Shown here piece by piece: positions 15,778 to 24,649 of a stretch of DNA of 38,114 bases. Under the pieces are notes generated by a model that did no database searches, was not told the DNA's origin, and saw nothing but the letters and a program-made list of their open reading frames with translations. The stretch is taken from the NCBI GenBank assembly GCA_017434775.1, contig JAFSGG010000109.1, positions 1 to 38,114 on the forward strand, given 5' to 3'. The stretch is from Clostridia bacterium. Lineage in GTDB: Bacteria; Bacillota; Clostridia; Christensenellales; Aristaeellaceae. The translations under genes and the position numbers were made by a program. The stretch's first letter is position 1. Each line of letters opens with the position of its first letter.

Positions 15778-16983
15778 TCAGACCTTTTTTGTGTTGATTT
15801 TCGGCAGCTGGATGGTGATAACGGAAGAGGCCGTGCGGCCTTTGGTGATATTGAGCACCAGGGCGATGGCGGCAATATTGGTGACGAAATTGGAGCCGCC
15901 ATAGCTGAGGAAGGGCAGGGGAATACCGGTGATGGGCATATAGCCGATACCCATGGCGATATTCTGGAACACGTGGAAAAACAGCATGCTCATCACGCCC
16001 ACGATCACCAGCCGACCGAATTTATCATTGGTAAACCGGGCCAGATACAGCATCCGCAGCACCAGGAAAAGGTAGATGGCCAGCACGAACATGCAGCCCA
16101 CAAACCCGAAGCTTTCCCCCACCACGGAGAAAACGGAGTCCGTGGAGGCTTCCGGCACATAGCCCAGGGTGGTCCAGCTGCCGGGGAGAAAGGTTCCGAT
16201 GCCGTGCATCTGGCCGGCGCCGATGGCGTTTTGGGATTTGATGATCTGGTACCCGCCGGAATCGGCGTATTTCTGGGGGTCCATAAAGGCCAGGAGGCGC
16301 AGGATGCGGTAGTCCGTGGTTTCAGACATCAGGGCGTAGGCCACAATCAGCCCGATGCCCAGCGCCACCACGCACAGCATGCCCAGCAGCAGCCGCCAGT
16401 CCACGCCGCCAAAGAACAGCATGGCAAAGAACATAAAGGCGATGACGATTACCGTGCCCGTTTCGCCCTGTGCCAGCACCACCAGAACAGGAATGCCCAT
16501 GATCAGGCAGATCTTCATGAAATCCTTGAAATTCTTGATGGGCTGTTCTTTCAGGCTCAACTGCTTGGCCAGCAGCAGCATCACGGACAATTTGGCAAAT
16601 TCGCAGGGCTGCAGGGAACGGCCCATACCGGTGTCCAGCCAGCCTTTCAGGTTATTGCTCACTTCGCCGGCCACCAGCGTGATCATCAGCAGCCCCAGCA
16701 CAATGTAATACGCCAGGTTCACGCGGGCGCGGATGAATTCCGTCGGGATAGCCATCACCACCAGAATGATGATGGGAGAAATGAGGAAGAAGATGGATTG
16801 CCACATGCTGGAGCGGGAATTGAGGATTTTGTTCAGCAACGGCTGACCGTCGCTGACGTCAATATCATAAGTGGCCATGCAGATGCACAGAATGCCCAGA
16901 ATGGCCAGAGCATACACGCCCACCAGCAGCGGCCAGTCAAACCGGGATTGGGAACGTTTGCTGGTATCGTTAATGGTTGTCAA
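15778..16983 (-). CDS. rodA: SEDS peptidoglycan polymerase RodA
   Basis: This 401-residue SEDS glycosyltransferase has about ten membrane segments. Conserved marks are QPCEFAKLSVMLLLAK, QGETGTVIVI, SQNAIGAGQMHGIGTF, GYVPEASTDSVFSVVGE with the catalytic-type Asp, and GIPLPFLSYGGS. RodA polymerises lipid II and works with the PBP2 transpeptidase encoded three genes upstream in the same operon. The start is TTG at 16983. It overlaps the minD stop in a TTGA arrangement, with a GGGGGG-type ribosome binding site inside minD, so translation is probably coupled. Placement last in the mre-mrdA-minD operon favours RodA over FtsW. Confidence 0.92.
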   Translation of the reverse strand: MTTINDTSKRSQSRFDWPLLVGVYALAILGILCICMATYDIDVSDGQPLLNKILNSRSSMWQSIFFLISPIIILVVMAIPTEFIRARVNLAYYIVLGLLMITLVAGEVSNNLKGWLDTGMGRSLQPCEFAKLSVMLLLAKQLSLKEQPIKNFKDFMKICLIMGIPVLVVLAQGETGTVIVIAFMFFAMLFFGGVDWRLLLGMLCVVALGIGLIVAYALMSETTDYRILRLLAFMDPQKYADSGGYQIIKSQNAIGAGQMHGIGTFLPGSWTTLGYVPEASTDSVFSVVGESFGFVGCMFVLAIYLFLVLRMLYLARFTNDKFGRLVIVGVMSMLFFHVFQNIAMGIGYMPITGIPLPFLSYGGSNFVTNIAAIALVLNITKGRTASSVITIQLPKINTKKV

Positions 16984-17765
16984 AAGGCCACACCCCCCTT
17001 GCCAAAAAGCCGTCGGGGCGTTTTATACACCGGCAGGGGCGTATCGGCGCCCAGCAGCCTGGAAGCAGTGTTTTCAATGGCCTGGCGTACGGCAACGTCA
17101 TCGCATTCGTAAGCCGTCTGATGCCGCAGCAGGGCCCGGTAGATGGCATCGCTTTCGGGGATCACGCCGGCCAGGGGCATATCCAGGTTCATGGCAATGG
17201 CCTGAGGTGTGGGCATTTCGCCTTTGCGGATCCATTTTTTGTTCACCCGGTTCAGAACCAGCCAGGGATGCATTTCCCCTTTTTCCTGCAGCAGCATGCC
17301 CATTTTTTCAGCATCCCGCAGGCACACGTCATCGGGCGTGGCCACAATCACCGGGGCGGCGGGAGCGCCCAGCAGGTTTTTCAGCCCGCGGCCGATACCG
17401 GCAGGGGCATCCAGCAGAATGATATCCTGCTCTTCCTGCATGGCTTCCAGGAGTTTATTGATTTCTTTGCTCTTGATATCGGAAGGTTTCATCATCTGCG
17501 GCGCAGCCAGCAGGGACAGATGAGGGATACCGGTGGGGTGAATGAGGGCTTGATTGGCCGGGCACAGCCTCTCTTTCACATCCCCCAGGTCAAAAACCAC
17601 CCGATCCTGCACGTTCAGCATCAGGTCTGCGCAGCGCAGGCCGATGTCGCCGTCAATCAGCAGGGTGTTCATTCCCTGCCCGGCAAAATACATGGCAAGG
17701 GAAGAAGACAGCGTGCTTTTGCCCACGCCGCCTTTGCCGGACATGATGGAAAAAATGCGAGCCAT
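16980..17765 (-). CDS. minD: Septum-site ATPase MinD
   Basis: This 261-residue ParA/MinD ATPase has the deviant Walker A motif SGKGGVGKSTLSSSLA at about 9-24, switch I DGDIGLRCADL, Walker B IILLDAPAGIGRG and a C-terminal stretch ending RRLFGKGGVAF that could act as the membrane-targeting helix. In other bacteria MinD recruits MinC to block division away from midcell, with MinE or DivIVA setting the pattern. Here the gene sits alone between mrdA and rodA. The usual clostridial neighbours minC and minE are absent at this point and were not found elsewhere in the window. A GGAGGT site precedes the ATG. Confidence 0.9.
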   Translation of the reverse strand: MARIFSIMSGKGGVGKSTLSSSLAMYFAGQGMNTLLIDGDIGLRCADLMLNVQDRVVFDLGDVKERLCPANQALIHPTGIPHLSLLAAPQMMKPSDIKSKEINKLLEAMQEEQDIILLDAPAGIGRGLKNLLGAPAAPVIVATPDDVCLRDAEKMGMLLQEKGEMHPWLVLNRVNKKWIRKGEMPTPQAIAMNLDMPLAGVIPESDAIYRALLRHQTAYECDDVAVRQAIENTASRLLGADTPLPVYKTPRRLFGKGGVAF

Positions 17766-17803
17766 ACATATACCTCCGTCAGAGGGCTTGAAATGTGAGG
17801 GGA

Positions 17804-20440
17804 TCAGGGAGCCAGGCTGTTGCCGCCGGGCAATACCACTTTTTCGTTTTCCTTGGCCTGTTCATCCAGGTAAAAGCCGATGAAGTCACGGGCAGCCCGG
17901 ACGGCTTGCGCGCCGGCCATACCGTTGGGAATGAAGGAAACAATGGCAATCTTGGGGTTGTCCCGGGGGGTCAGCGCAACGAACCAGGCGTTGTTTTCCA
18001 GGTCCAGCTTGATGCCGCCGATGGTCACCTGGGAGGTTCCCGTTTTACCGGCCATTACCTGTTCGGGTACATATTTCCAATCCCGGAAGAAAGAGCGGGC
18101 AGTACCGCCTTCGTCAACTACGCCTTCCATCCCCCGCAGGATGTAATCCATATAGGGTTTGGCGGATTCCAGGGTGTTGTAGAGGCTGGATTCCCGCAGG
18201 GACAGCACTTCACCTTCGGGCGATACGATGGAAGAGACGATGTGCGGGTTCCACACCTTGGCATCGCTGGAAAGCGCGCCTACGTAACGCACAACAGTGA
18301 TGGGGGTCAGCAGGGTGATGGACTGGCCGATGCCCAGCTGAATCTCCTGGCTGCCGCCCCATTTGATAGTGTTCAGGTAATTCCACAGGTCGCTCATCAG
18401 GGCAGCCTGCATGACCATTTCGCGGGTCATGTTCAGCTCCGTCATGAAGATGGGACGGGCATTTTCCACCCAGGAACCGGAACCGGTATTGATGGCCATT
18501 TCCATCAGCCGGCGGATGCAGCGGTCCAGAGCGGCATCGTCGTATTCGATGCCGTAGCTGGCCCCGAAATTGCGGATATGCTTTTTGATGGCGTTGGCAA
18601 CGATGATGGGGGTATCCGTCATCTGTTCCCGCAGGCCCACGGAAGGGTCATAGAGGTTGGATTGGTTACCCACAACGCTGCGCAGTTCACCGGGCAGTTC
18701 AATGCCGGTTTTGCTGGTGAGGCCCATTTCGGCGGCATATTTATACAGCCGTTCGGTGCCGGTATCGCCGTAAAGGCGGCTGGCCAGGGTATAGAAGAAG
18801 AAGTTGCAGGAGTTGGTCAGCCCTTCCACAATGGTCTGGTCGCTGTGATCGGAAAAACGGGTGGTCCAGCAGCGGGGAGCTTCTTCTTTATTTGTGGTGT
18901 ATAAGTCAAAGGGGCCGGCATCATCAATGGTTTCGGTGGGTGTCAGTTCCCCGTTGGTCAGGGCGGCAAGGCCCGTGCACATTTTGAAAATAGAGCCCGG
19001 TTCTGCCCTTGTCTGGATGGCATAGTTCATCAGCAGGCCCCGTTCATCGGTAACGATTTCCCGGGCAGCATCGCCGCTTTCCACCATGGCGTTGAGGTCA
19101 TAGGTGGGGTACTGGGCCATGACCCGCATTTCGCCGGTTTCCATATCCATCACCAGCAAAACACCGGTGGTGGCCAGCTTCAGGGGATATTCATCCCAGT
19201 TGCGGTAAGCAATCTTATCTTTGTTTTTTTCCAGCCAGCTGGAGTCGGCCATCTTCTTTTCTTGTTCTATCCGGCATTCGGCCACGTTGTTGCGGATGAA
19301 TTCTTCGCCCTTGGCCTGCCAGGTGGCATCCAGGGTGAGCTTGACGGTATTACCGTCCTTGGGCGGGGTATAGCTGATTTCCCGGGTGATATGGCCGGTG
19401 GAATCCTTCTGCACCAGCCGCTCGCCCTGACGGTCGATCAGGTTAGCGGTGAGCCAGTTTTCCATGCTGGCTTCAATGCCGTCCAGGCCGATGCGGTCAT
19501 TGAGGGCATAGCCGGCAGGCTGCAGTTCGTTATAGAAGCGATCGGCGTTCTGAATTTTGCCGGTGTAGCCCAGAATGTTGGAAGCCAGGGATCCGTTGGG
19601 ATACACGCGCTTTTCGCCGATGGCCACGCCCACCCAGTTCATGCTCATGCTGCGGCCTTCAATTTCGCTGACGGCTTCGTAGGGCACGTCTTCCGCAATC
19701 ACAATGGGCACGGCGTTGAAAGCGTTGTCCTGCATGGTAATATTTATGGCCAGTACTTTCATCAGCTTTTCTTCGCTGAGCTCGTAGTATTCCACACAGG
19801 GGTTTTTGTTGGGATTATCGGCATCCGGCACAATGGAAGCGCCGTTTTTGTCCAGCTGGAGGGCGTATTTGCCGCCGCCCAGGTCCGTAAAGCCATAGCG
19901 CTTGCGCAGCCGGGTGAAGCATTCTTCGGCGCTGTAAGCCTTGCTTACGGAAAAATAGTTGTTGCGGTAGAAAGTTTCCTGGCGCTTGTTCCATGCAGTT
20001 TCGGAAATGCCGTCGCCAAAGGCAAATTCCCACTGACCGGTCTGCTCGCTGCGGCGGATGGGAGCGGAAACGCAGATGTCGGCACCGTAGCGTTCCAGAA
20101 TGCCGATGGTTTCCAGCAGCATTCTGGAAGGGTAATCCCAGTCGTCTTCTTCGCGGTAGAATGTTACGTTATAGATTTGCTCGCTCTTGGCCAATACCAC
20201 GGAATTTCGGTCGGTGATCATGCCGCGGATGCCTTTGATGGGGATGCTTTTGATGGCGCTGGCGCCGGTGATCTGGGCGTGCTCGGCCCCATTCACAATC
20301 TGCAGCTGGTAAATACCATAGACCAGGATGCCGAATGTGATCATAACCAGTGCAGCAAAAATCAGGAACCGGGTGTTCAGCTGCCGGTTATCCTGTTTAT
20401 AGATTTTTTTCTGTTTCGTATCGTCCATGATGGTTACCAT
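17804..20440 (-). CDS. mrdA: Penicillin-binding protein 2, elongasome transpeptidase
   Basis: This is an 878-residue class B PBP, longer than E. coli PBP2 (about 630). One membrane anchor lies near residues 24-46, followed by a dimerisation domain and a transpeptidase domain. The active-site motifs are SIFK (Ser483 in EPGSIFKM), SCN in LTNSCNFFFY and KTGT near residue 799. Insertions in the pedestal region explain the extra length. The ATG at 20440 overlaps the mreD stop (ATGGTAA); a second ATG at 20428 is an equally good start. It cross-links peptidoglycan during elongation together with RodA and MreBCD from the same operon. Confidence 0.93.
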   Translation of the reverse strand: MVTIMDDTKQKKIYKQDNRQLNTRFLIFAALVMITFGILVYGIYQLQIVNGAEHAQITGASAIKSIPIKGIRGMITDRNSVVLAKSEQIYNVTFYREEDDWDYPSRMLLETIGILERYGADICVSAPIRRSEQTGQWEFAFGDGISETAWNKRQETFYRNNYFSVSKAYSAEECFTRLRKRYGFTDLGGGKYALQLDKNGASIVPDADNPNKNPCVEYYELSEEKLMKVLAINITMQDNAFNAVPIVIAEDVPYEAVSEIEGRSMSMNWVGVAIGEKRVYPNGSLASNILGYTGKIQNADRFYNELQPAGYALNDRIGLDGIEASMENWLTANLIDRQGERLVQKDSTGHITREISYTPPKDGNTVKLTLDATWQAKGEEFIRNNVAECRIEQEKKMADSSWLEKNKDKIAYRNWDEYPLKLATTGVLLVMDMETGEMRVMAQYPTYDLNAMVESGDAAREIVTDERGLLMNYAIQTRAEPGSIFKMCTGLAALTNGELTPTETIDDAGPFDLYTTNKEEAPRCWTTRFSDHSDQTIVEGLTNSCNFFFYTLASRLYGDTGTERLYKYAAEMGLTSKTGIELPGELRSVVGNQSNLYDPSVGLREQMTDTPIIVANAIKKHIRNFGASYGIEYDDAALDRCIRRLMEMAINTGSGSWVENARPIFMTELNMTREMVMQAALMSDLWNYLNTIKWGGSQEIQLGIGQSITLLTPITVVRYVGALSSDAKVWNPHIVSSIVSPEGEVLSLRESSLYNTLESAKPYMDYILRGMEGVVDEGGTARSFFRDWKYVPEQVMAGKTGTSQVTIGGIKLDLENNAWFVALTPRDNPKIAIVSFIPNGMAGAQAVRAARDFIGFYLDEQAKENEKVVLPGGNSLAP

Positions 20441-21180
20441 TCACCTTCTTCCGGGTAGAGATCGAATGTTTCGTTCTGTACTTCATCGGAGGCGTTATTT
20501 GCCTGCATTTCCTGCCGGTCATCCTGCGCATAATTGTCTTCTTCCTCTTCGTCAGCAAAGGAAGGACGGCGCAGCAGGGGCAGGTCGTCGTCATCATCGG
20601 TTTTCTTTTTGCGCTTGGGACGGCGGTACATGCCAAGGAAAGCGCGCAGAGGCAGCATCAATACCAGCGTCAGGACGCCGGTATACACTACAGCCCGGAA
20701 CAGCCGGGAAAAATGGCTGAAATCCAGTTCCACGCCGATCAGGTACATATAAACGCACATGACCGTGTGCCAGATCAGGTCCATCAGCAAGGCGCAAAGA
20801 GGAATACGCATCAGGGCCGGCATTTCCTTCTGCCGCAGGCGGCTGAAAATGGTCTTGCCCTGATGATCGCTCAGGCGGCGTTCACGCTGGCGTTCCGTCA
20901 GGTCCGCAAAGAGCTGGGCGCAGAGCATGGTGATCACGGGATAGGCAATCAGGTACAGGGCAGGCACATTGGCCAGCATGCATTCCGTGCAGATGCCGAT
21001 GATGCAGGAAGCGCAGAAAGCATATTTCTTTCCCAGCGATACCACAAATACAGCCAGTGTAACAAAAGGCAGACTGGCTGTCACGCCGCCAATGGCAAAA
21101 TACTGCATGGCGCACGCCTGGAACAGGTAGGCAAACAGGGTGAGAAAGAGAACTTTCAGCCCTTTGATCAGCTCTTTCAC
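20434..21180 (-). CDS. mreD: Rod shape-determining protein MreD
   Basis: This 248-residue protein has about five to six membrane segments in its first 165 residues, as expected for MreD. Unlike ordinary MreD (about 160-175 residues), it continues in a hydrophilic tail of about 75 residues with KRKKK, a run of five Asp and several Glu-rich patches. The start is GTG at 21180 with GGAGG 9 nt upstream inside the end of mreC; the mreC stop is one base before it. MreD bridges MreC and the PBP2-RodA synthase in the membrane. The acidic tail may be a lineage-specific protein contact. Confidence 0.85.
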   Translation of the reverse strand: MKELIKGLKVLFLTLFAYLFQACAMQYFAIGGVTASLPFVTLAVFVVSLGKKYAFCASCIIGICTECMLANVPALYLIAYPVITMLCAQLFADLTERQRERRLSDHQGKTIFSRLRQKEMPALMRIPLCALLMDLIWHTVMCVYMYLIGVELDFSHFSRLFRAVVYTGVLTLVLMLPLRAFLGMYRRPKRKKKTDDDDDLPLLRRPSFADEEEEDNYAQDDRQEMQANNASDEVQNETFDLYPEEGEW

Positions 21181-21181
21181 G

Positions 21182-22876
21182 TCAATCGTCCTCCACCGTC
21201 ATATCACCGGGATCCTGGGTGGGAGCGGGGGTGGGCGCCGGCGTGGCTGTGGGTGCGGGGGTAGGCGCCGGGGTCATATCGGCCGGCATGGGTGTTTTGA
21301 ACGTCAGGTTTTCGGGCAGGGGTGTGGCGTTGGGATCCTGGGTGGCGTCCGGCGGCGCCGGGGTGGGGGCCGGGGTAGGAACCGGGGTGGCTTCCGTTGC
21401 CGTGCCGGTGCCGGGTTGGTAATCTTCGGGGTCAAACAGGAAATCGCTCACACCGCCCATGGAGAAGGTGGGCACAGCCCGGGGGGTGGAAAGGGGAATC
21501 AGCGTGCTGGATACACCGGCACGGGACTGGGCAGCTTCGGCGTAGGCCGGCTTATAGCGGTACACGGTCACATATTCCAGGTGCTGGAAATCCACAATGG
21601 GTTCCACCACCACATAGGATTTATTATCTTCCATGCCGCGGGTGCTTTCGCGCACCTCGCCGATGGGAATCCCCTTGGGGAATTCCAGGCCCACGCCGCT
21701 GGTGACCACCATGTCGCCGGGGTGGGCCACGGTGTTTTCGGGCAGGTAATACATGCGGCACATGGCCTCGCCGTTAACGCCCATGGTGCCCTTGATGCTG
21801 CCCTGATCCCGGGTGGTCTGGATGAGGGCGGCCACGGTGCAGTCTGTGCTGATGATGCAGCGCACCTGGCATTTGTTGGATTCTACATTATAGGTGACGC
21901 CCACCAGACCGCCGCCGGATACCACAGCCATATAAGGTTCCACACCCTGGTTGCTGCCCACGTTGAGGGTCAGGGTGGAAAAATAGTTGTTGGAATCGGT
22001 GCCGATGACGGTAGCTGTCAGGGGGTTCATTTCCAGGTTGCTTCCCTGTTCGGCCAGCAGGGCGGACAGGGCCTGATTTTCCCGGCGCAGTTCTTCATTC
22101 TGGGCGGCCAGGTTAGCCAGTTCATCAATCCGTATCAGTGCTTTTTCGTATTCATATTCGATGGAGTCCCGGATTTTCAGGGTGCGTACATAGGATGCCG
22201 CCCCTTCCGTGATGCCGGAGAAAAAGTTCTGAATGGGGGTGATGATGGCGGTGGCCCATTTTTTCGGCAGGGTCAGCAAAGGATGATCCACAAAATTGGA
22301 AACCACCATCAGGGCGGTGAACAGGAAAAGAAATACGCATACGCCAATAATGATCAGGGACTTGATGAAAGAGCGCTGATCATCCTTGGCTTGTTTTCTC
22401 TTGCGTTTTTTGGCGCCTTCGCCCTGTACGCGGGCAGGATGGAATATGCGGTTGGTACCCCGCATCTGGTCCTGCTGCTGCCAGGTGCGCCGGGCCAGGT
22501 CCGGATCCTGTCCATCCACGCGGATGGCTTCCCGGGCCCAGGCTTGTTCCGCCCGGGAAATGCGCCGGATGGGCTCCTGACGGATTTCTTCCGTATCGGC
22601 CGGGCTTTCCTCAGTGGGATTTTCGGGCAGAGCTTGTTCCCGGGAAGAAGAAGTTTCCGGGGGTACACCGATGTTTTCGGGTGCGTAAAACGGATTTTGC
22701 CGGTGATCTTCCGGGTCGCCCCAGTATTCGCCGGAAGGGATATTGCCGGCGTTTTCCGCAGGGAAATAAGCCCGGTTATCGGCCGGGGTATTTGCCTGCA
22801 TCTGGTTTTTCTGCCAGTCCGGAGGCGGCAGAAAAGCGGTATCATCGGTATAGAACCTGTTGCGTTTTCTTGCCAT
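21182..22876 (-). CDS. mreC: Rod shape-determining protein MreC, extended
   Basis: This 564-residue protein is about twice the usual MreC length. Residues 1-175 are hydrophilic and disordered-looking (Pro, Glu, Arg rich). A membrane segment follows (IIIGVCVFLFLFTALMVV), then a coiled coil with YEYEKALIRIDELANLAAQ and the conserved beta-domain core with VIGTDSNNYFSTLTLNVGSN, split at VIG and NVGSN, and GGLVGVTY. From about residue 495 there is a TPAPTPAP-type Pro/Thr repeat tail, probably exterior. MreC scaffolds the elongation machinery and activates PBP2. A GAGGAG site precedes the ATG, 3 nt after the mreB stop. Confidence 0.9.
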   Translation of the reverse strand: MARKRNRFYTDDTAFLPPPDWQKNQMQANTPADNRAYFPAENAGNIPSGEYWGDPEDHRQNPFYAPENIGVPPETSSSREQALPENPTEESPADTEEIRQEPIRRISRAEQAWAREAIRVDGQDPDLARRTWQQQDQMRGTNRIFHPARVQGEGAKKRKRKQAKDDQRSFIKSLIIIGVCVFLFLFTALMVVSNFVDHPLLTLPKKWATAIITPIQNFFSGITEGAASYVRTLKIRDSIEYEYEKALIRIDELANLAAQNEELRRENQALSALLAEQGSNLEMNPLTATVIGTDSNNYFSTLTLNVGSNQGVEPYMAVVSGGGLVGVTYNVESNKCQVRCIISTDCTVAALIQTTRDQGSIKGTMGVNGEAMCRMYYLPENTVAHPGDMVVTSGVGLEFPKGIPIGEVRESTRGMEDNKSYVVVEPIVDFQHLEYVTVYRYKPAYAEAAQSRAGVSSTLIPLSTPRAVPTFSMGGVSDFLFDPEDYQPGTGTATEATPVPTPAPTPAPPDATQDPNATPLPENLTFKTPMPADMTPAPTPAPTATPAPTPAPTQDPGDMTVEDD

Positions 22877-22879
22877 GTG

Positions 22880-23923
22880 TTACTCCTCGTTTTCTTCCCG
22901 CAGGAAGCTGGAACGGTTAATGCGGTGCAGCTGTTCGTAATTATCCGCCAGATGCCCCACGCCAAGGGCTGCGCAGCTCATGGGATCCTTGGCCAGCAGT
23001 ACGGGCATATTCAGTTCGGAAGCAATGTACTGATCCAGCCCCAGCAGTTGTGCGCCGCCGCCGGTCAGGTGGATGCCGGAACGCATCACGTCCCCGGCCA
23101 GTTCCGGAGGTGTGCGGGACAATACGTCCTGAATGGTGCTCAGGATGGCCTGGCAGGGAGCGCGCAGGGATTCAAACACTTCGCTGGACAGCAGTTCTGC
23201 CGTCTGGGGCAGGTTGGTGATCATATCCCGGCCTTTGACCAGTGCCCGGCGTTCGTTTTTAAGCGGCAGGGCGGAACCCAGGCTCATTTTCATTTCCTCG
23301 GCAGTATTTTCGCCGATGAGGATATTGTGATTGCGTTTGATGTGATTGATAATGGCTTCGTCCATTTTGCTGCCGCCGATGCGGATGGTTTTGCTGGCTA
23401 CAATGCCCCCCAGGCTGATGACGGCTGCTTCTGTGCTGCCGCCGCCGATATCCACCACCATGGAGCCGATGGGATCAAATACCGGCAGGCCGCAGCCCAC
23501 AGCCGCGGCAAAGGGCTTTTCCACCAGATGCAGGTGGGTTTCCCGGATGCCGGAAAACACCGCAGCCTTGCGCAGCACGCGGCGTTCCACCGGGGTGATA
23601 TGGCTGGGCACAGTCATCACCGCCCGGGGTTTGAGCAGCCGGGAAGCGCCGATGGCCTTGCGCACAAAATACTGCAGCATATCCTGGGTCATATCAAAAT
23701 CGTTGATCAGCCCGTCTACCAGAGGCTTTACCGCTGTGGTATCGCCGGTGGTGCGGCCCAGCAGCGCCTTGGCTTCATCGCCGATGGCGCGGATGGTTCG
23801 GCGGGCACTGCGGTCCGCCACCAGGATGGAAGGCTCGTCGATCACAATGCCCTTTTTGCGTACATAAATCTGGGTGTAGGAAGTGCCCAGGTCAATTCCG
23901 AGGTAAGGAACAATATATCCCAT
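22880..23923 (-). CDS. mreB: Actin-like shape protein MreB
   Basis: This 347-residue protein is a complete actin-fold ATPase. Phosphate 1 motif GIDLGTSYTQIYV is at about 9-21, phosphate 2 motif VVDIGGGSTEAAVISLGG near 157, and the adenosine motif HLTGGGAQLLG near 288. The connecting segments AVMTVPSHITPVERRVL and EKPFAAAVGCGLPV are typical of MreB. It forms membrane filaments that guide lateral wall synthesis. Its ribosome binding site is weak (GGATGAA). The gene starts 35 nt after maf and leads mreC and mreD. The Thr-to-Ser change in GTSYTQ is seen in other MreB/Mbl proteins. Confidence 0.95.
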   Translation of the reverse strand: MGYIVPYLGIDLGTSYTQIYVRKKGIVIDEPSILVADRSARRTIRAIGDEAKALLGRTTGDTTAVKPLVDGLINDFDMTQDMLQYFVRKAIGASRLLKPRAVMTVPSHITPVERRVLRKAAVFSGIRETHLHLVEKPFAAAVGCGLPVFDPIGSMVVDIGGGSTEAAVISLGGIVASKTIRIGGSKMDEAIINHIKRNHNILIGENTAEEMKMSLGSALPLKNERRALVKGRDMITNLPQTAELLSSEVFESLRAPCQAILSTIQDVLSRTPPELAGDVMRSGIHLTGGGAQLLGLDQYIASELNMPVLLAKDPMSCAALGVGHLADNYEQLHRINRSSFLREENEE

Positions 23924-23958
23924 GGAAATTCATCCGTCCGTTTCTGTGTGTATTCTTT

Positions 23959-24504
23959 TCAGGCTTGTGCCGCCTGCAGCATGGCGCGTACCAGCGCCGT
24001 GGGCAGCCCGATCACATTGGAAAAGCTGCCGTTGATTTTTTCCACATACATGCCGGCAATGCCCTGAATGGCATAGGCACCGGCCTTGTCCATGGGTTCC
24101 CCCGTGGCAATGTAGCGGTGGATTTCATCATCGGAAAGGGGGGCGAAGTATACGTCTGTTTCGTCGCAGCGCACATCGGCCTTGCCGTTAAATATCAGGC
24201 ATACGCCGGTATACACCTTGTGCTGCCTGCCGGAAAGGGAGCGCAGCATGCGGAAAGCATCTTCTTCGTCCCGGGGCTTGCCCAGCACCTGCCCGTCAAT
24301 CGATACAACGGTGTCCGCCCCCAAAATCATCCGTGAGGGATGATTCTGGTGTACGGCGGCGGCTTTCAGCCGGGCGTTTTGCATCACCACAGCCCGGGGA
24401 TCGCCGAGAGCAGCTTCTTCCGTATCGGCGGTGATGATTTCAAAAGGCACGCCCATAGAGGTCAAAAGTTCCTTCCGCCGGGGCGAAGCAGAGGCTAAAA
24501 TCAT
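23959..24504 (-). CDS. maf: Maf family nucleotide pyrophosphatase
   Basis: This 181-residue house-cleaning enzyme starts MILASASPRRKELL, the hallmark of Maf proteins, and carries ADTVVSIDGQVLGKP (catalytic Asp) and a late AYAIQGIAGMYVEKINGSFS, split at the conserved QG and GS positions. Maf hydrolyses dTTP, UTP and modified pyrimidine nucleotides, and is linked to septum formation in B. subtilis. The ATG at 24504 is the conservative start. A TTG three codons upstream (24513), with AAAGGG 9 nt before it, may be the real one. It is the first gene of the mre operon, under the promoter at 24580. Confidence 0.92.
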   Translation of the reverse strand: MILASASPRRKELLTSMGVPFEIITADTEEAALGDPRAVVMQNARLKAAAVHQNHPSRMILGADTVVSIDGQVLGKPRDEEDAFRMLRSLSGRQHKVYTGVCLIFNGKADVRCDETDVYFAPLSDDEIHRYIATGEPMDKAGAYAIQGIAGMYVEKINGSFSNVIGLPTALVRAMLQAAQA

Positions 24505-24562
24505 TTTTTCCAAAGCAGATTTGCCCTTTCGTTTCCGTAAATTCCGTATTTTTTTGCACACA

Positions 24563-24602
24563 AAAAAATGCGCCCCTTATTATAGCATATTTCAGGGGCG
24601 CA
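24563..24602 (-). terminator. Terminator of the SH3 gene with a promoter in its loop
   Basis: On the minus strand GCGCCCCT and AGGGGCGC form an 8-bp GC stem around a 16-nt loop, followed by ATTTTTTT. This ends the SH3-domain gene. The loop holds TGCTATAAT, the extended -10 of the next operon. Confidence 0.85.
24580..24588 (-). promoter_or_regulatory. Extended -10 promoter of maf-mreBCD-mrdA-minD-rodA
   Basis: TGCTATAAT on the minus strand lies in the loop of the SH3-gene terminator. The -35 box is poor (about GTACTT). A transcript starting 6-8 nt downstream would contain only the 3' arm of the hairpin and so would escape termination. Confidence 0.75.
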
Positions 24603-24649
24603 AGTACAGTATTTTTGCAATAAAATGAAATGAAATTGTAAATATTTTT

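Noticed and set aside
21210-21410. G-rich repeat at the end of mreC as a CRISPR or satellite repeat
   Set aside because: It encodes the in-frame Pro/Thr tail of MreC; the units are irregular and there are no spacers.
21140-24067. 975-codon plus-strand open frame over mreB and mreC
   Set aside because: It is antisense to recognised mreC and mreB, and starts in low-complexity Gly/Arg codons opposite the Pro/Thr repeat of mreC.
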